The position numbers were made by a program, and so were the translations under genes. Of a DNA stretch of 64,000 nt, positions 51,160 to 61,997 are shown one piece after another. Every line of letters begins with the position of its first letter. Position 1 is the stretch's first letter. Source of the DNA: Xestospongia muta (Eukaryota; Porifera; Demospongiae; Haplosclerida; Petrosiidae); contig OY848931.1 of assembly GCA_963693285.1 (NCBI GenBank), positions 1,369,001-1,433,000 of the forward strand. The letters run 5' to 3'. The notes beneath the pieces were generated by a model, which saw only the letters and a list, made by a program, of their open reading frames with translations, was not told the origin of the DNA and searched no databases.

Positions 51160-52197
51160 ATGGCAACAGTTATCTCTCAAACAAAGTATACTGGTGGAAG
51201 AGGTAAAGGAATCCTTGGTATCCAGCTGTCTAATGAGCCCCAAAGACCAGGTAAAACCTCCAAAGATAATTTAGAGATATCTAAGGACACAATTAGGATT
51301 GAGAGCACAGAAAACAATGGTAATGTTCTTCCTTTCATCTTTTAACTTCTTTGCTCCTGTTATATTAGTTTCTTTTAAAAAGCTGTTGGCATGTTATGAT
51401 TACACAGCAAATCCCAATAAACCAGGAGGATTTACTGAACTCACTATAAAGAAAGGCAAGTTATTTCTCCCAGGAATTAAAAGAATATAAATCATATTTC
51501 GTATGTATTCTAAAACAGGAGAAATGCTGGAGTTTCTATCACAACATACTAATAATGAATATTGGTGGCAAGCCAGGAACAGTGAAGGTATGACAGGCTA
51601 TGTTCCTTCATCGTATGTCATAGTCAAGGAAGAGCAGGTACCATTGCTTTTTACTACTATGGCACATACATTAAGTAACATGTTATAGGCTCTTCCGTGG
51701 CTTGAAATGAGTGCCTTAGAAATGGGAGAGAAAGAGAGGAAACAAAGAGCATTAAGACATGTCCAACAACAAGAATTTAGTAAAGGAATAGGATTTGGTC
51801 CACCTCCGCCAAAGAAAGAAAAACCTTATGTCTATGTTTCAGCTTACAACAGGTCAGTAATCATTGTATGACACTCACAGTTTGAATTAGAGCAACTTTT
51901 CTTAACTATACTTGTCCATATAAAGTGGATATATTCCATGAATTAAGCTGGATATGATGTTTTATAACCAATATATCGAACATCCAATGGAGTTAAAGTG
52001 TTATGTTGTTAACTACTCTCTAACATCTATGGTTTTTATACAGACCTGATATAACTAGTGCCAGCTCATCTTCAGAAAATTTTTTCTGTGAAGTGTGTGA
52101 CAAGAAATTCAATGGACCTCAGCCTTATAAAACACATTTAGCATCACGTACACACAAAGAGGAAGTTAAATTGAAAAACGAAGAAAGGTCAATGTAG
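51160..52197 (+). CDS. SH3 and C2H2 zinc-finger protein
   Basis: Five exons (51160-51319, 51369-51455, 51519-51637, 51689-51852, 52044-52197) give 227 codons plus stop. The order is a short N-terminal region, an SH3 domain (ACYDYTANP, then EYWWQARN and GYVPSSYV), a charged helix with a PPPP motif, and a C2H2 finger of the matrin/jaz type (FFCEVCDKKFNGPQPYKTHL, then SRTHK). SH3 domains bind proline-rich ligands; fingers of this type often bind RNA. The intron 51456-51518 begins GC, and only that splice joins IKKG to EMLEF in frame. I do not recognise a named orthologue. Confidence 0.8.
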
Positions 52198-52236
52198 TCA
52201 GTCTTCTGTATTATAACCATCTTGTCATATCATTGT

Positions 52237-52237
52237 G

Positions 52238-52268
<31 letters not shown>
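52237..52268. repeat. (TA)n microsatellite
   Basis: About 30 bases of TA in the short region between the 3' ends of the SH3/zinc-finger gene and LSM10. Confidence 0.9.
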
Positions 52269-52271
<3 letters not shown>

Positions 52272-52403
52272 AATACATGAATATATCACCACTATTACTC
52301 TCATGTTTTATTTGTTTCACATCACATATAACAGACTGATTCACTTATTGTATACATCATGATTAAATGTTCTGTAATAGTAACTGTGTAATTGTTGCCA
52401 GTG

Positions 52404-53296
52404 TTAATCTCTTCGAGGTAAGTCTTTAGCTCTTCCTTTACCCATTATAAATTCTCTTACCAGCTTTCGTTCTTCATCATATCTCTTCTTCTTAACAGCT
52501 GAAACAACTTGTCTTGAATACAGAGGTTTCTGTCCTGTTCCTTTAACTTCGTCCACCTACAATACATAATATCCATATATAACACAGTCTCATACTCAAG
52601 TCAACATGGGAATGAGATTAAAATAATAAAGTTTGTCTATTGTAATTATGCTCATCCAGCCTTTTTGGTGTGGAAGATATGAGGTGGCTATACAAATTAA
52701 AACATAATGCTATAACTCAAACATAGACTAAACAGTGGTGTTCTTAATGCAGAGGTTGTTTGACATGAAACTAGTCCATTTAGTGTCCATTCTGAGAGAT
52801 GTTTGGTTGTGTTGGCATATATACCTTCTTGTTAATAATAGACATGACATTGATATCATCAGGAATCTACAAAAGACTTTAAACAGTTGAGTTGATGTAT
52901 TATTAATACTCACATGTACATATCTAATTTGTGTTCCTTGTATAAATAATTGATCAAATTGCATTGTACTACCCTGTCATAATTAGGAATAATTGGACAA
53001 GATTGTTTCATACATAAATTCAACGTACATCTAGTAGTCTATAGGTTGCTGTACTGACTGATGTACTATTGAGATTGAGATAAAAATAAAACAGGAAGAT
53101 AGTACTCAACCAAATCTATAATTTTCAGTTTTCAGTAGTATTCAAAGACTTACTTCATTCTATCATCCACGTGGTCAATTCTTCCATCAATAACTATCTC
53201 ATTGCGCAGTTCTATTGTAGTTCTATAGTTCTGAAGGCCTTGTATTAAGCACAGTAACGATTTTACACTGTGTCGTTGAGATCGACTATCTGCCAT
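52404..53296 (-). CDS. LSM10: LSM10, U7 snRNP Sm-like protein
   Basis: Five exons (53296-53154, 53065-53029, 52973-52914, 52866-52825, 52556-52404) give 144 codons plus stop; human LSM10 has 123. Sm motif 1 reads IELRNEIVIDGRIDHVDDRMN and Sm motif 2 reads FIQGTQIRYVHIPDDINV. The combination of GRID.VD and IRYVHIPDD is characteristic of LSM10. With LSM11 it replaces SmD1/SmD2 in the U7 snRNP, which processes the 3' ends of histone mRNAs. The C terminus is basic (VSAVKKKRYDEERKL) and longer than in vertebrates. Confidence 0.9.
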
Positions 53297-53740
53297 ATTT
53301 TATGAAATGCACAATTGGAGGGCGTTAACCAACCACATGAGAACTGTCTTGTCGATTTTTGACAAGATTAGCATTATTAATTTTTCTAGACAAAAAATTA
53401 ATGCAAATTTAAAAACTTTAACTAATTCTACAATTGACAAACTTAATTCAGTTCTAATTAATTAAAGAACTATTAAACTATAGAACTAATTGAAATTGTA
53501 ATTCATTTAAATAAAGTTCCTATATTTAAAAAAGAAAAAATCAACCTAACATGATACAGTTACTCAACTCTGAATACTATATTGACAAATTAATTAAATG
53601 ATCAATATTTTTAATTTAATTAAAAAGAACTTGGAAACTATAATTGACAAATTGACAAATTTGTTGAAAGAATTAAATAAATTTAAGCATAACTGGCAAA
53701 TATCAGTAAATATGTATGTATGTATGTATGTACAGATCTA

Positions 53741-53860
53741 CATCAGAAAGTTATCGAAAATTTTAACCCCTTTGACAGCCATTAGCCGGAGAAAGTTATC
53801 CGAAATTTTAACTCCTTCTTTTTTGTTCTTATTGAATTCTCACGTCAGCAGAAGTTCTAT
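53741..53860 (-). repeat. Inverted copy of the MTRR 5' region repeat
   Basis: Read on the minus strand, 53820-53761 gives GGAGTTAAAATTTCGGATAA, then CTTTCTCCGGCTAATGGCTG, then TC. This is nearly identical to 61950-61994 at the MTRR start. A second shorter copy (GGGGTTAAAATTTTCGATAA) follows at once. Both loci also share CTTCTGCTGACGT upstream. Confidence 0.8.
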
Positions 53861-54080
53861 CTTTAATAGAGGGCTTCCTCTAACTATCTCTGATCTACAT
53901 CCGCCAAATACTGTTGATGATTCAGGAGGTTCCAGTTCGATGATGGAGCAGCGATCAGGGCAATTGGAATCATTAGCTGCTTTGTTTATTGGTTTGAGTA
54001 CGCAAGAGTTGCCACATGAAGAGACCACTCTTCAAAATCAGATAACTGTTGTAGAAATAAAAGAACATAGTGAGATATGA
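53850..54080 (+). other. Possible exon of unknown gene
   Basis: An open frame of about 70 codons after an AG at 53849-53850 encodes a Ser/Gly and acidic segment with LESLAALFIGLSTQELPHEE, ending at a stop at 54078. No family is recognised. No partner exon is clear, and a hydrophobic open frame at 54320-54510 may or may not belong to it. The adjacent repeat makes chance open frames likely. Confidence 0.25.
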
Positions 54081-54411
54081 CTAGTTCAAAGTTTGCCTTA
54101 GTAAGTTCTGCTATTACTATGTGTTACTTACTCTATATTGGTATAGACTGTTCATATGTTTATTAGAACTACTGCAATAATTGGACATGGACTACTGGCA
54201 GGTAAGTATTATCTATTCATACATCTATCTAATGTCCCACATAGCTATATATAATATCTATCCATCTCTATCCATCAATTCGTCTATCAACTATAACTTT
54301 TATCATCTGTCGGTATTCATCACCTTGGTTTTATCAATGAGTGCCCTTATAGTGGGTTTAGTAGTACTTGGTATGAGTACAAGATTAGAATATAGAATAA
54401 GCATACTGAAA

Positions 54412-54785
54412 TTATGGAAGCCGAGGACAGACATTCCAATTCCTATGTCTTATTTTAATCAAATGGGATTATATGGAGTTGGAATGTATGTCCTCAACTT
54501 CCGTAAATAACACTCATGGAATATACAACCAAAATCAGGAACCCAACCCAACTAGAAACATCTCACTGACGCTTAATTCTAAGAGACAGTTCGTGGTGCT
54601 TGTGCTCTATGTTTTATTAATAACAAGAAAAGCCTAGAAATGGCACATATGCAAAGAATGGAATAAGGAATAAGAAATTGAAAGTTATCGAGGTCGTTAA
54701 TTGGAATTTTTAAAATACGCAAAGATGCGCAGAAGAAACAGGAAATAGGAATTGGGAATGTCCATCCTCGGCTTTCATATGAAAT
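54412..54785. repeat. Fold-back repeat of about 370 bp
   Basis: A left arm near 54420-54460 (GAAGCCGAGGACAGACATTC) is mirrored by an inverted copy near 54735-54777 containing GGAATGTCCATCCTCGGC. The arms are about 40 bp with a few mismatches. Internal sequence shows further related blocks (GGAATGTATGTCCTCAAC at 54481). It resembles a MITE, but ends and target duplication are unclear. Confidence 0.55.
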
Positions 54786-55663
54786 AGAGTTTCCTTGAAT
54801 CTTAATTCCATGGCATAATCCTTTCTTTTTTTCTATAGGCTTGATATATTGACTGGAACAAACAGTTCTTCAATTGTACCTCTCCTCATAGTCAACAGTC
54901 TCCATTAATAGTCAGCAAAGCCTACATCTGTTTGGTTAGCTCTTAGTATAACAAGAATCTTAGCTGGTCCTTGGCTAAATGGACCCTTAGTCCAGATAGA
55001 AAGTAAGTACATGTATATGTAAGAAGTGGTATGGTCTAGTTCATGTATGGACTGGAGGGTAAAGGATATATACCTAAGAAAAATAAGATTTAAAAGTGTT
55101 TATAATGAAGACATGCTTTTAAGATGTGACCCTCTCTGTAGTCTGTAGTGGACACTTTGAGATATTAGCATGGACTAGATCAGGACACTGAGGAGAGTTC
55201 AATATAGAGGATGTTCTTAGTTTAGAATATATTATTATGAGAATAAAATGTGATTACGCCATTAATAAGATATTGTTTTTAATAAAGAAGAAGAGATTAC
55301 TGGTATTAAAACTAGACCACCAAATAACTTTGTAAGACTCTCTTTTTGCAGAATATCTGTGGAATCTTTATCAAACCAGTCTACAGACCAAGACAAACCA
55401 GTTATCCTAGTTTAGCCTGTAATATCTGCATTTTTAAAATGAATCATGTTTTCCACATAATCTATTTTTTGCATACTATTGCATTATCTAAAACAAATTT
55501 GGATTAGAATGAGTATATTCCATGTTTTATTAAATTTATACTTAAAAATGTTCATCAAGTATCTGGATACAAAGCTAAGGCAATGAATTATAATTGTTCA
55601 ATTGATTTTAGGTATACATTTTAATTGTAGTTTGTTATCCTACTACCCACTATCATGTTTGTT
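54786..55663. other. Intergenic region, no gene seen
   Basis: AT-rich sequence with no recognisable exon, repeat or RNA gene. Confidence 0.5.
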
Positions 55664-56256
55664 ATTCTTTTTAAAAAAGAATAATTTTGTTAGCTAATAG
55701 CTACGTAATAGACACAGACAAGTATCAAACAAGTTGGACTCAAACCCATACTAATAGACTCATTCCGATACTGTATAGCAGAGTCCTTTACATCACTTGG
55801 TGAGCCATGGAACTCGGTTGTATGCTCAATTTTTATAAGAAGTGTAATAAAATTTGTGTGTAGACACTGAACCCTAAACTTCTTAAATAGTTTTAAAAAA
55901 TTAAATGATAAATAAAGATTAATTGTTCTTTTAAAAAAAGAATAATTTGTTTGCTAATAGTTGTGTAGTAAACACAGACACTGAAACAAGTTGGACTCAA
56001 ACCCATACTAATAGACTCATTCCGATACTGCATATCAGAGGCTTTACATCACTTGGTGAGCCATGGAACTCAGTTGTATGCTCAATTTTGTATTTAAGAT
56101 TACATGATAATGATGGCACAAATTTAATGCTATAAATTTTTTATCTTATCTACAATTATAAAAAGGGTAATAAAATTTGTGTGTAGGCACTGAACCCTAA
56201 ACTTCTTATATAGTTTTTAAAAAATTAAACGATAAATAAAGATTAATTTTTACTAT
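55664..56256 (-). repeat. Two tandem SINE-like units
   Basis: Two direct copies (about 55664-55923 and 55924-56256) share GTTGGACTCAAACCCATACT, CATCACTTGGTGAGCCATGG and a common end with ACCCTAAACTTCTTA. Read on the minus strand, GGTTTGAGTCC (55746-55736) resembles a tRNA B box and TGGCTCACCAAG (from 55807) a loose A box, 72 bases apart. That spacing is as in Ser/Leu-type tRNAs. This suggests a tRNA-derived SINE. The second copy has about 75 extra bases. Confidence 0.5.
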
Positions 56257-56321
56257 TAAAAGAAATAAGTATCTTTGAAGAACTTGATTAAAAACACTGA
56301 AATAGAAATTAAACCACATTG

Positions 56322-56420
56322 ATTGGGCGGGAAAAATATCAGTGATTGGGCGGGAAAAATATCATCAGCACGTGTACACAACTAGTAAAAGAGCGCGTGA
56401 CTATGATTATGGCGGGAAAA
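56322..56420 (+). promoter_or_regulatory. Cluster of E2F-like motifs
   Basis: ATTGGGCGGGAAAAATATCA occurs twice in tandem (from 56322 and 56344), and GGCGGGAAAA again at 56411. CACGTG and GCGCGTGAC lie between. GGCGGGAAA is the E2F core. A fourth site, TTTGGCGGGAAAT, is at 59323 with ACGCGTG close by. No adjacent start codon is evident, so these may instead belong to a repeat. Confidence 0.4.
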
Positions 56421-57108
56421 TCTCAATTATTAGCACGCGACTAACAAGCAAAAATCTTTAATAGATTTTTAATTAATTTTGGTCAAAAATGATTCTTGAT
56501 TAAAATTAATGTAAAAAAGGAGATACAAACTAAATTAATAATAATACTATAATAACAAAAATAAATAGGTTAATAACAAAAATAAATAGGTATAATAATA
56601 CTATAGTTGTAAAAAGATTCAGTGATTATAGTATACAGCAGCAATATACAATGATAAGTAAACTGATTGTCGTATTAGAGTTTCAAAACTATAAAAAAAA
56701 CAAGAAAAAAATGACAACAAAAAATGTTAAAAAAATTAGTCTCTGTAGTAAAAAAAAATAGTCTCTGTAGTTGAAGAGTTCCCAAGAAGTCCAGTGAAGG
56801 TCCAGTGAAGGTCTCCAATCCAACAATTATAGGAAAGAGATGATGGAGAGTTCCCAAGAGTCCAGTCAGTCCACGAGTTGAGAACATAGAGGGAGAAAGA
56901 GAGAAGAATAACAACTGGATAACTAAACAATGGATGAGAAGTGAATGGATGGAGAGACAGCTCACCTTTTTCACCAGTGCTGCTCCTGCAGGGAAAGAAA
57001 GAGAGAGTAGTTATGAACTGATGGTGACAATGAGTAGATAGAGAGTGAAGAGAGACAGAGGAAGTGAAAAGGGACCACCAACACACACGCACCCTAGAAG
57101 ATCAGAGC

Positions 57109-57183
57109 TTCCCCCCGCCACCTGGCGGCCTCGGATGTTTAAAAAAAATTTTTTTTTGAGGCCGCCAGGCGGCAGGGGGAAGA
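57109..57183. repeat. GC-rich perfect-type hairpin
   Basis: A 25-bp arm starting CTTCCCCCCGCCACCTGG is mirrored by an arm ending CAGGCGGCAGGGGGAAG with two mismatches. The loop is AT-rich (TTTAAAAAAAATTTTTTTTT). It stands out sharply in AT-rich surroundings. Confidence 0.85.
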
Positions 57184-57310
57184 TGATTAATAGGGTTTGT
57201 GTGGGCTGGATAGCCCAAAAAAATAAAAATAAAAAAAAAGAAAAGGAAAGAAGGCTTGAAAGAAGAAGATAGAAGAGAGCAGGCAGGAGAGCAACTCATC
57301 TTTTTCATCC

Positions 57311-58955
57311 AGAGAACTGAGAACAGTTAAAACACCAGAGAAAATCAGAGAACAAACAGTTTAAAACACCAGAAAACAGTCAAAAATATCAGAGAATTGA
57401 AGATCAGACAACTCGTGGTAACTTCCAATTGAGAACTGAGAACAGTTAAAACACCAGATAAAATCAGAGAATAAACAGTTTAAAACACCAGAAAACAGTC
57501 AAAAATATCAGAGAATTGAAGATCAGACAACTCGTGGTAACTTCCAATTGAGAACTGAGAACAGTTAAAACACCAGATAAAATCAGAGAACAAACAGTTT
57601 AAAACACCAGAAAACAGTCAAAAATATCAGAGAATTGAAGATCAGACAACCCGTGGTAACTTCCAATTGAGAACTGAGAACAGTTAAAACACCAGATAAA
57701 ATCAGAGAACAAACAGTTTAAAACACCAGAAAACAGTCAAAAATATCAGAGAATTGAAGATCAGACAACTCGTGGTAACTTCCAATTGAGAACTGAGAAC
57801 AGTTAAAACACCAGATAAAATCAGAGAACAAACAGTTTAAAACACCAGAAAACAGTCAAAAATATCAGAGAATTGAACATCAAACAACTCGTGGTAACTT
57901 CCAATTGAGAACTGAGAACAGTTAAAACACCAGATAAAATCAGAGAACAAACAGTTTAAAACACCAGAAAACAGTCAAAAATATCAGAGAATTGAAGATC
58001 AGACAACTCGTGGTAACTTCCAATTGAGAACTGAGAACAGTTAAAACACCAGATAAAATCAGAGAACAAACAGTTGAAAACACCAGAAAACAGTCAAAAA
58101 TATCAGAGAATTGAAGATCAGACAACTCGTGGTAACTTCCAATTGAGAACTGAAAACAGTTAAAACACCAGATAAAATCAGAGAACAAACAGTTGAAAAC
58201 ACCAGAAAACAGTCAAAAATATCAGAGAACATCAGACAACTCGTAGTAACTTCCAATTGAGAACTGAGAACAGTTAAAACACCAGAGAAAATCAGAGAAC
58301 AAACAGTTTAAAACACCAGAAAACAATCAAAAATATCAGAGAACATCAGACAACTCGTGGTAGCTTCCAATTGAGAACTGAGAACAGTTAAAACACCAGA
58401 TAAAATCAGAGAACCAACAGTTTAAAACACCAGAAAACAGTCAAAAATATCAGAGAACATCAGACAACTCGTGGTAACTTCCAATTGAGAACTGAGAACA
58501 GTTAAAACACCAGATAAAATCAGAGAACAAACAGTTGAAAACACCAGAAAACAGTCAAAAATATCAGAGAATTGAAGATCAGACAACTCGTGGTAACTTC
58601 CAATTGAGAACTGAAAACAGTTAAAACACCAGATAAAATCAGAGAACAAACAGTTGAAAACACCAGAAAACAGTCAAAAATATCAGAGAACATCAGACAA
58701 CTCGTAGTAACTTCCAATTGAGAACTGAGAACAGTTAAAACACCAGATAAAATCAGAGAACAAACAGTTTAAAACACCAGAAAACAGTCAAAAATATCAG
58801 AGAACATCAGACAACTCGTGGTAGCTTCCAATTGAGAACTGAGAACAGTTAAAACACCAGATAAAATCAGAGAACAAACAGTTGAAAACACCAGAAAACA
58901 GTCAAAAATATCAGAGAACATCAGACAACTCGTGGTAACTTCCAATTGAGTCCTG
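57311..58955. repeat. About 120-bp minisatellite, about 14 units
   Basis: Units contain GAACTGAGAACAGTTAAAAC, then CAGATAAAATCAGAGAAC, CAGTTTAAAACACCAGAAAA, AATATCAGAGAA and CTCGTGGTAACTTCCAATT. Long units are about 119-120 bp; short units of about 110 bp lack GAATTGAAG. Each unit holds two related half-repeats, so the array grew by nested duplication. Minus-strand frames stay open through long units only because the period is a multiple of three. Confidence 0.95.
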
Positions 58956-59739
58956 TAGAAACTAAGTGAAAAGTCAATTAGCGAACTGAACAAAAACAAA
59001 AAGATAAAAATGAAAAAAAAACAGAAAATAAATAAAATAATAATTAAATAAAAAAGAACAGAAAAGAAAATGATGATCCAGCGAAGAGAAAGGATCCAAC
59101 GAAGTGACGAACAAAGAGACGAGTCGCTAAGAGGGTCGAAGTGGAGAACGAGAGATGAGTCGTGAACAGGGGCGAAGTGGAGAACGAAGAGATGAGTCCT
59201 AGCGACGAAGACCCACGGGAGTCTGTGAACTAAAAAGGCTTGCAAATGGAGTCTTTTTTATTTTTTCAAGACATCTCTGTCATGCTTCATTACGACAAAC
59301 ACAAGGCACAAACTCGTGACAATTTGGCGGGAAATAACAACAGAGTCCAACGACGCGTGACCAATATTAATTGATTTTTAATTGATCTGATCAACAATTA
59401 ATTAAAAGTCTCTAAATACATAAAAACATTATAGTACACTATCTATTCTAGCTCCAAAATTGTTAACAACAAGTATGACAGCTTCATCTTTGTAATATAA
59501 TGACACAAATAATGTTGACTGAAACAAACGATTATAGTTAAACCAGAAATACCAGTCACCAGCTGACGATACTATGTAGTCTTTTTAACCAATTGTATTG
59601 ACCAGGTTTGTTGGTTAGCTTGTAATTCTATGACCCAGTCCACTGAACAACTAGAAAAAAAAACAAAGAATGTTAATTGACATCTTTCTCTCAATGACAT
59701 CCAAGTTACATGAAATATCTGTATACATGAATGTTACTG

Positions 59740-60683
59740 TTATAGAGACTCTAGGTCCAGTTTTACCACCATACCAGGTATGTCTTGATCCAATACCTCC
59801 TTTGTAACTGGCTTCTCAGTGCTATGTCCAAATGGACACAAAAAGAATGGCATTAGCTAAATATCATTTATTTATCATTTTTATCTTTACAATCATGTGT
59901 CTCCTCCACATTTACCTCCTTTTAATTTTTAGCAATATATTAAGGAAGCGAGTTCATACAGGCTGAAACAGGTTATGGATTGGTTACTGTATTGGGTCTC
60001 CAGACATACCTTCTCTTTGTGCTTTAGCTATTATCGGGTCAATAATTTCTCTGTGTATTTTATTGTATACATCTTCACACAATCAAGTTATTTCCTAATA
60101 TGAAAATAAGACTCTGTTAATATCAATGGAAGTTATGTGTGATTTTATTACATAATGTATTATTAATAAATTATTATTAATGAATGATTACGTGACATTT
60201 GGTCTCTATTCCATCATTGCTATGTATAATAGCTTGAAGCGTGTCATTTTCTAAATCCAATAACCGGTACATTTAGAATTTGAATATATGGATTAAGACT
60301 TAGATAGAAGTCTATATCTGTAGTCTTACCCTAATACTAGCTTTCTTTGAGATGTCCCAGTCCCAGAGAGAGAGAGAGAGAGAGAGAGAGTCAGTCAGCT
60401 AGTCATCATTACTTTTGTTCGAGGAGACATTTTTTTAAATTATTCAACTTTCTTAATAATTTCAACCTTCAACAATAGCAAAACAAATTAAACACTAGTT
60501 GTTCATAACTATTAAACTATTACTCACAGTTTCTGAAATAATATCTTGTATAAAACTTTTCAAACTAGTAGTACTAGACATTTGACAACATGTTAAATGA
60601 TTCATCAAGTCTACAATAGTAAGTGGTGGAGGTAAGTCTTCACTGGTAGTTGGTGCATCAGCTGGTTGACTGGATTGAGACAC
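59740..60683 (-). other. Possible minus-strand gene, exons unresolved
   Basis: A block at 60683-60528 lies between a TATAG acceptor and a GT donor (GAAACT then GTGAGT). It encodes a Pro/Ser-rich start (SQSSQPADAPTTSEDLPPPL) and a helix-like segment (KSFIQDIISET). A block at about 60085-60010 encodes DVYNKIHREIIDPIIAKAQR before a GT. A block at 59821-59740 could be terminal. The phases do not join cleanly, so I cannot give a model or a function. Confidence 0.3.
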
Positions 60684-60743
60684 TATAAATAAGTGAAACA
60701 GATAATGAAGACATATATATAGCAGACATTAGGAGTATAAAAC

Positions 60744-61799
60744 AAGTGTGTGATAGTATTAAATATGTCTTTAAGATTATCAATAACTGGTAATCTTAGG
60801 TCTACAGTTGAGGAATTAGCAAAAGCTGTGATGTAGCAATATGGAAAACTAAGAAATTTCAATGATTAGTAACACTTGTTGCCATAGTAACACTGTGATG
60901 CACCAAGATTGTTGTATGCAACAGTGGTAACAAATTGTATATGTATTCATATCATATATATATGAAAGTGGCATATGACAATAAAATTTAAAAAATAACA
61001 TGTAGAACACCTGGTATACTATGTCCCTGTTGTTAGGACAGATAATTAAACCCTGGTGCAAAAGGTTCCATTTTATATCATGAAGATGATCAAACAACAA
61101 CAAAGACTGTGTTGTGTACCTTTTTGTTTACTCTGTGATTACTATAGTTGAAGCAACAATGGATTGTGAGTCATAGTCTGAGTAGTCATAGGAGGAAGAC
61201 AAGATGACAAACATGATACAACAACAGATCCTTTAACAGCAGATTTCAACTGAAGCAATCTTAGAAGAGATAAAACTAGATGAGATAATTAACAATCCTA
61301 TCATTAAATGCTTTTAACAATGCTGGCTCTTCTAATTTCTCCTTTTAGTAAGAAGAAACAAAGAAGAAAACAACAACTACAGCAACTATATCAAAACCAA
61401 CTTGATCGCAAACAATATTTATATTTAATATAATATTTTATTAATATTTTAAAGGTAACATTTACAAAAAAGATGCAAAAGTTTTGGAGAGTGTTTTAAA
61501 GATGATAATGATAGTTCTGAAACCTTTGAACGATACAGTGTGATTACTATCTATTATGAATGTACCTTACATATACTATTCCAAAACTAAACGCAATACC
61601 TGATAAGTACATTTGTCAATTCTGCAACACTGAGTATGACACTAAATTGTCTGGTTGTGTCAAAATATTTGTTTTATTGTGTTCATTTCATATTACTAAT
61701 GTAAAATATCATTATGTCGTTTTTATGTTACAAAAAATAAAAAAATCCTTACCTAAACATTCTTCTTCATTATCTTTTGTTCCTTCTATCTAACTTTAC
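60744..61799. other. Region without a supported gene
   Basis: AT-rich. A minus-strand block at about 61290-61165 has an open frame (LQLKSAVKGSVVVSCLSSCL) after a possible acceptor. It could be an upstream exon of the unresolved gene, but no family match is convincing. Confidence 0.3.
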
Positions 61800-61947
61800 A
61801 ACAGCTCCTTTGACTCCTCCAGACATAGCAGTGATAGCAACTTCTGCTGACGTTAGAGACAATAAAAACTTGAAAAGAAGGAGTTAAAATTTTGGATTCT
61901 TTATATATCGCACCGCTCACGTGATTGTACGGATGTGTGATGTGAGC

Positions 61948-61997
61948 AAAAGGGGTTAAAATTGTGGATAACTTTCTCCGGCTAATGGCTGTCATGA
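61948..61997 (+). repeat. Dispersed repeat carrying the MTRR start codon
   Basis: AAAGGGGTTAAAATTGTGGA, then TAACTTTCTCCGGCTAATGG, then CTGTCATGA. It matches the inverted element at 53761-53820, start codon included. A partial copy (GGAGTTAAAATTTTGGAT) lies at 61882. Confidence 0.8.

Noticed and set aside
57940..59245. Several minus-strand frames with repeated SGVLTV...LEVTTSCL segments
   Set aside because: They exist because minisatellite units are a multiple of three long; no start, splice or domain evidence supports them.
61165..61290. Resemblance of a minus-strand block to Elongator subunit ELP4
   Set aside because: Only a few common hydrophobic residues agree, and no neighbouring ELP4 exons were found.
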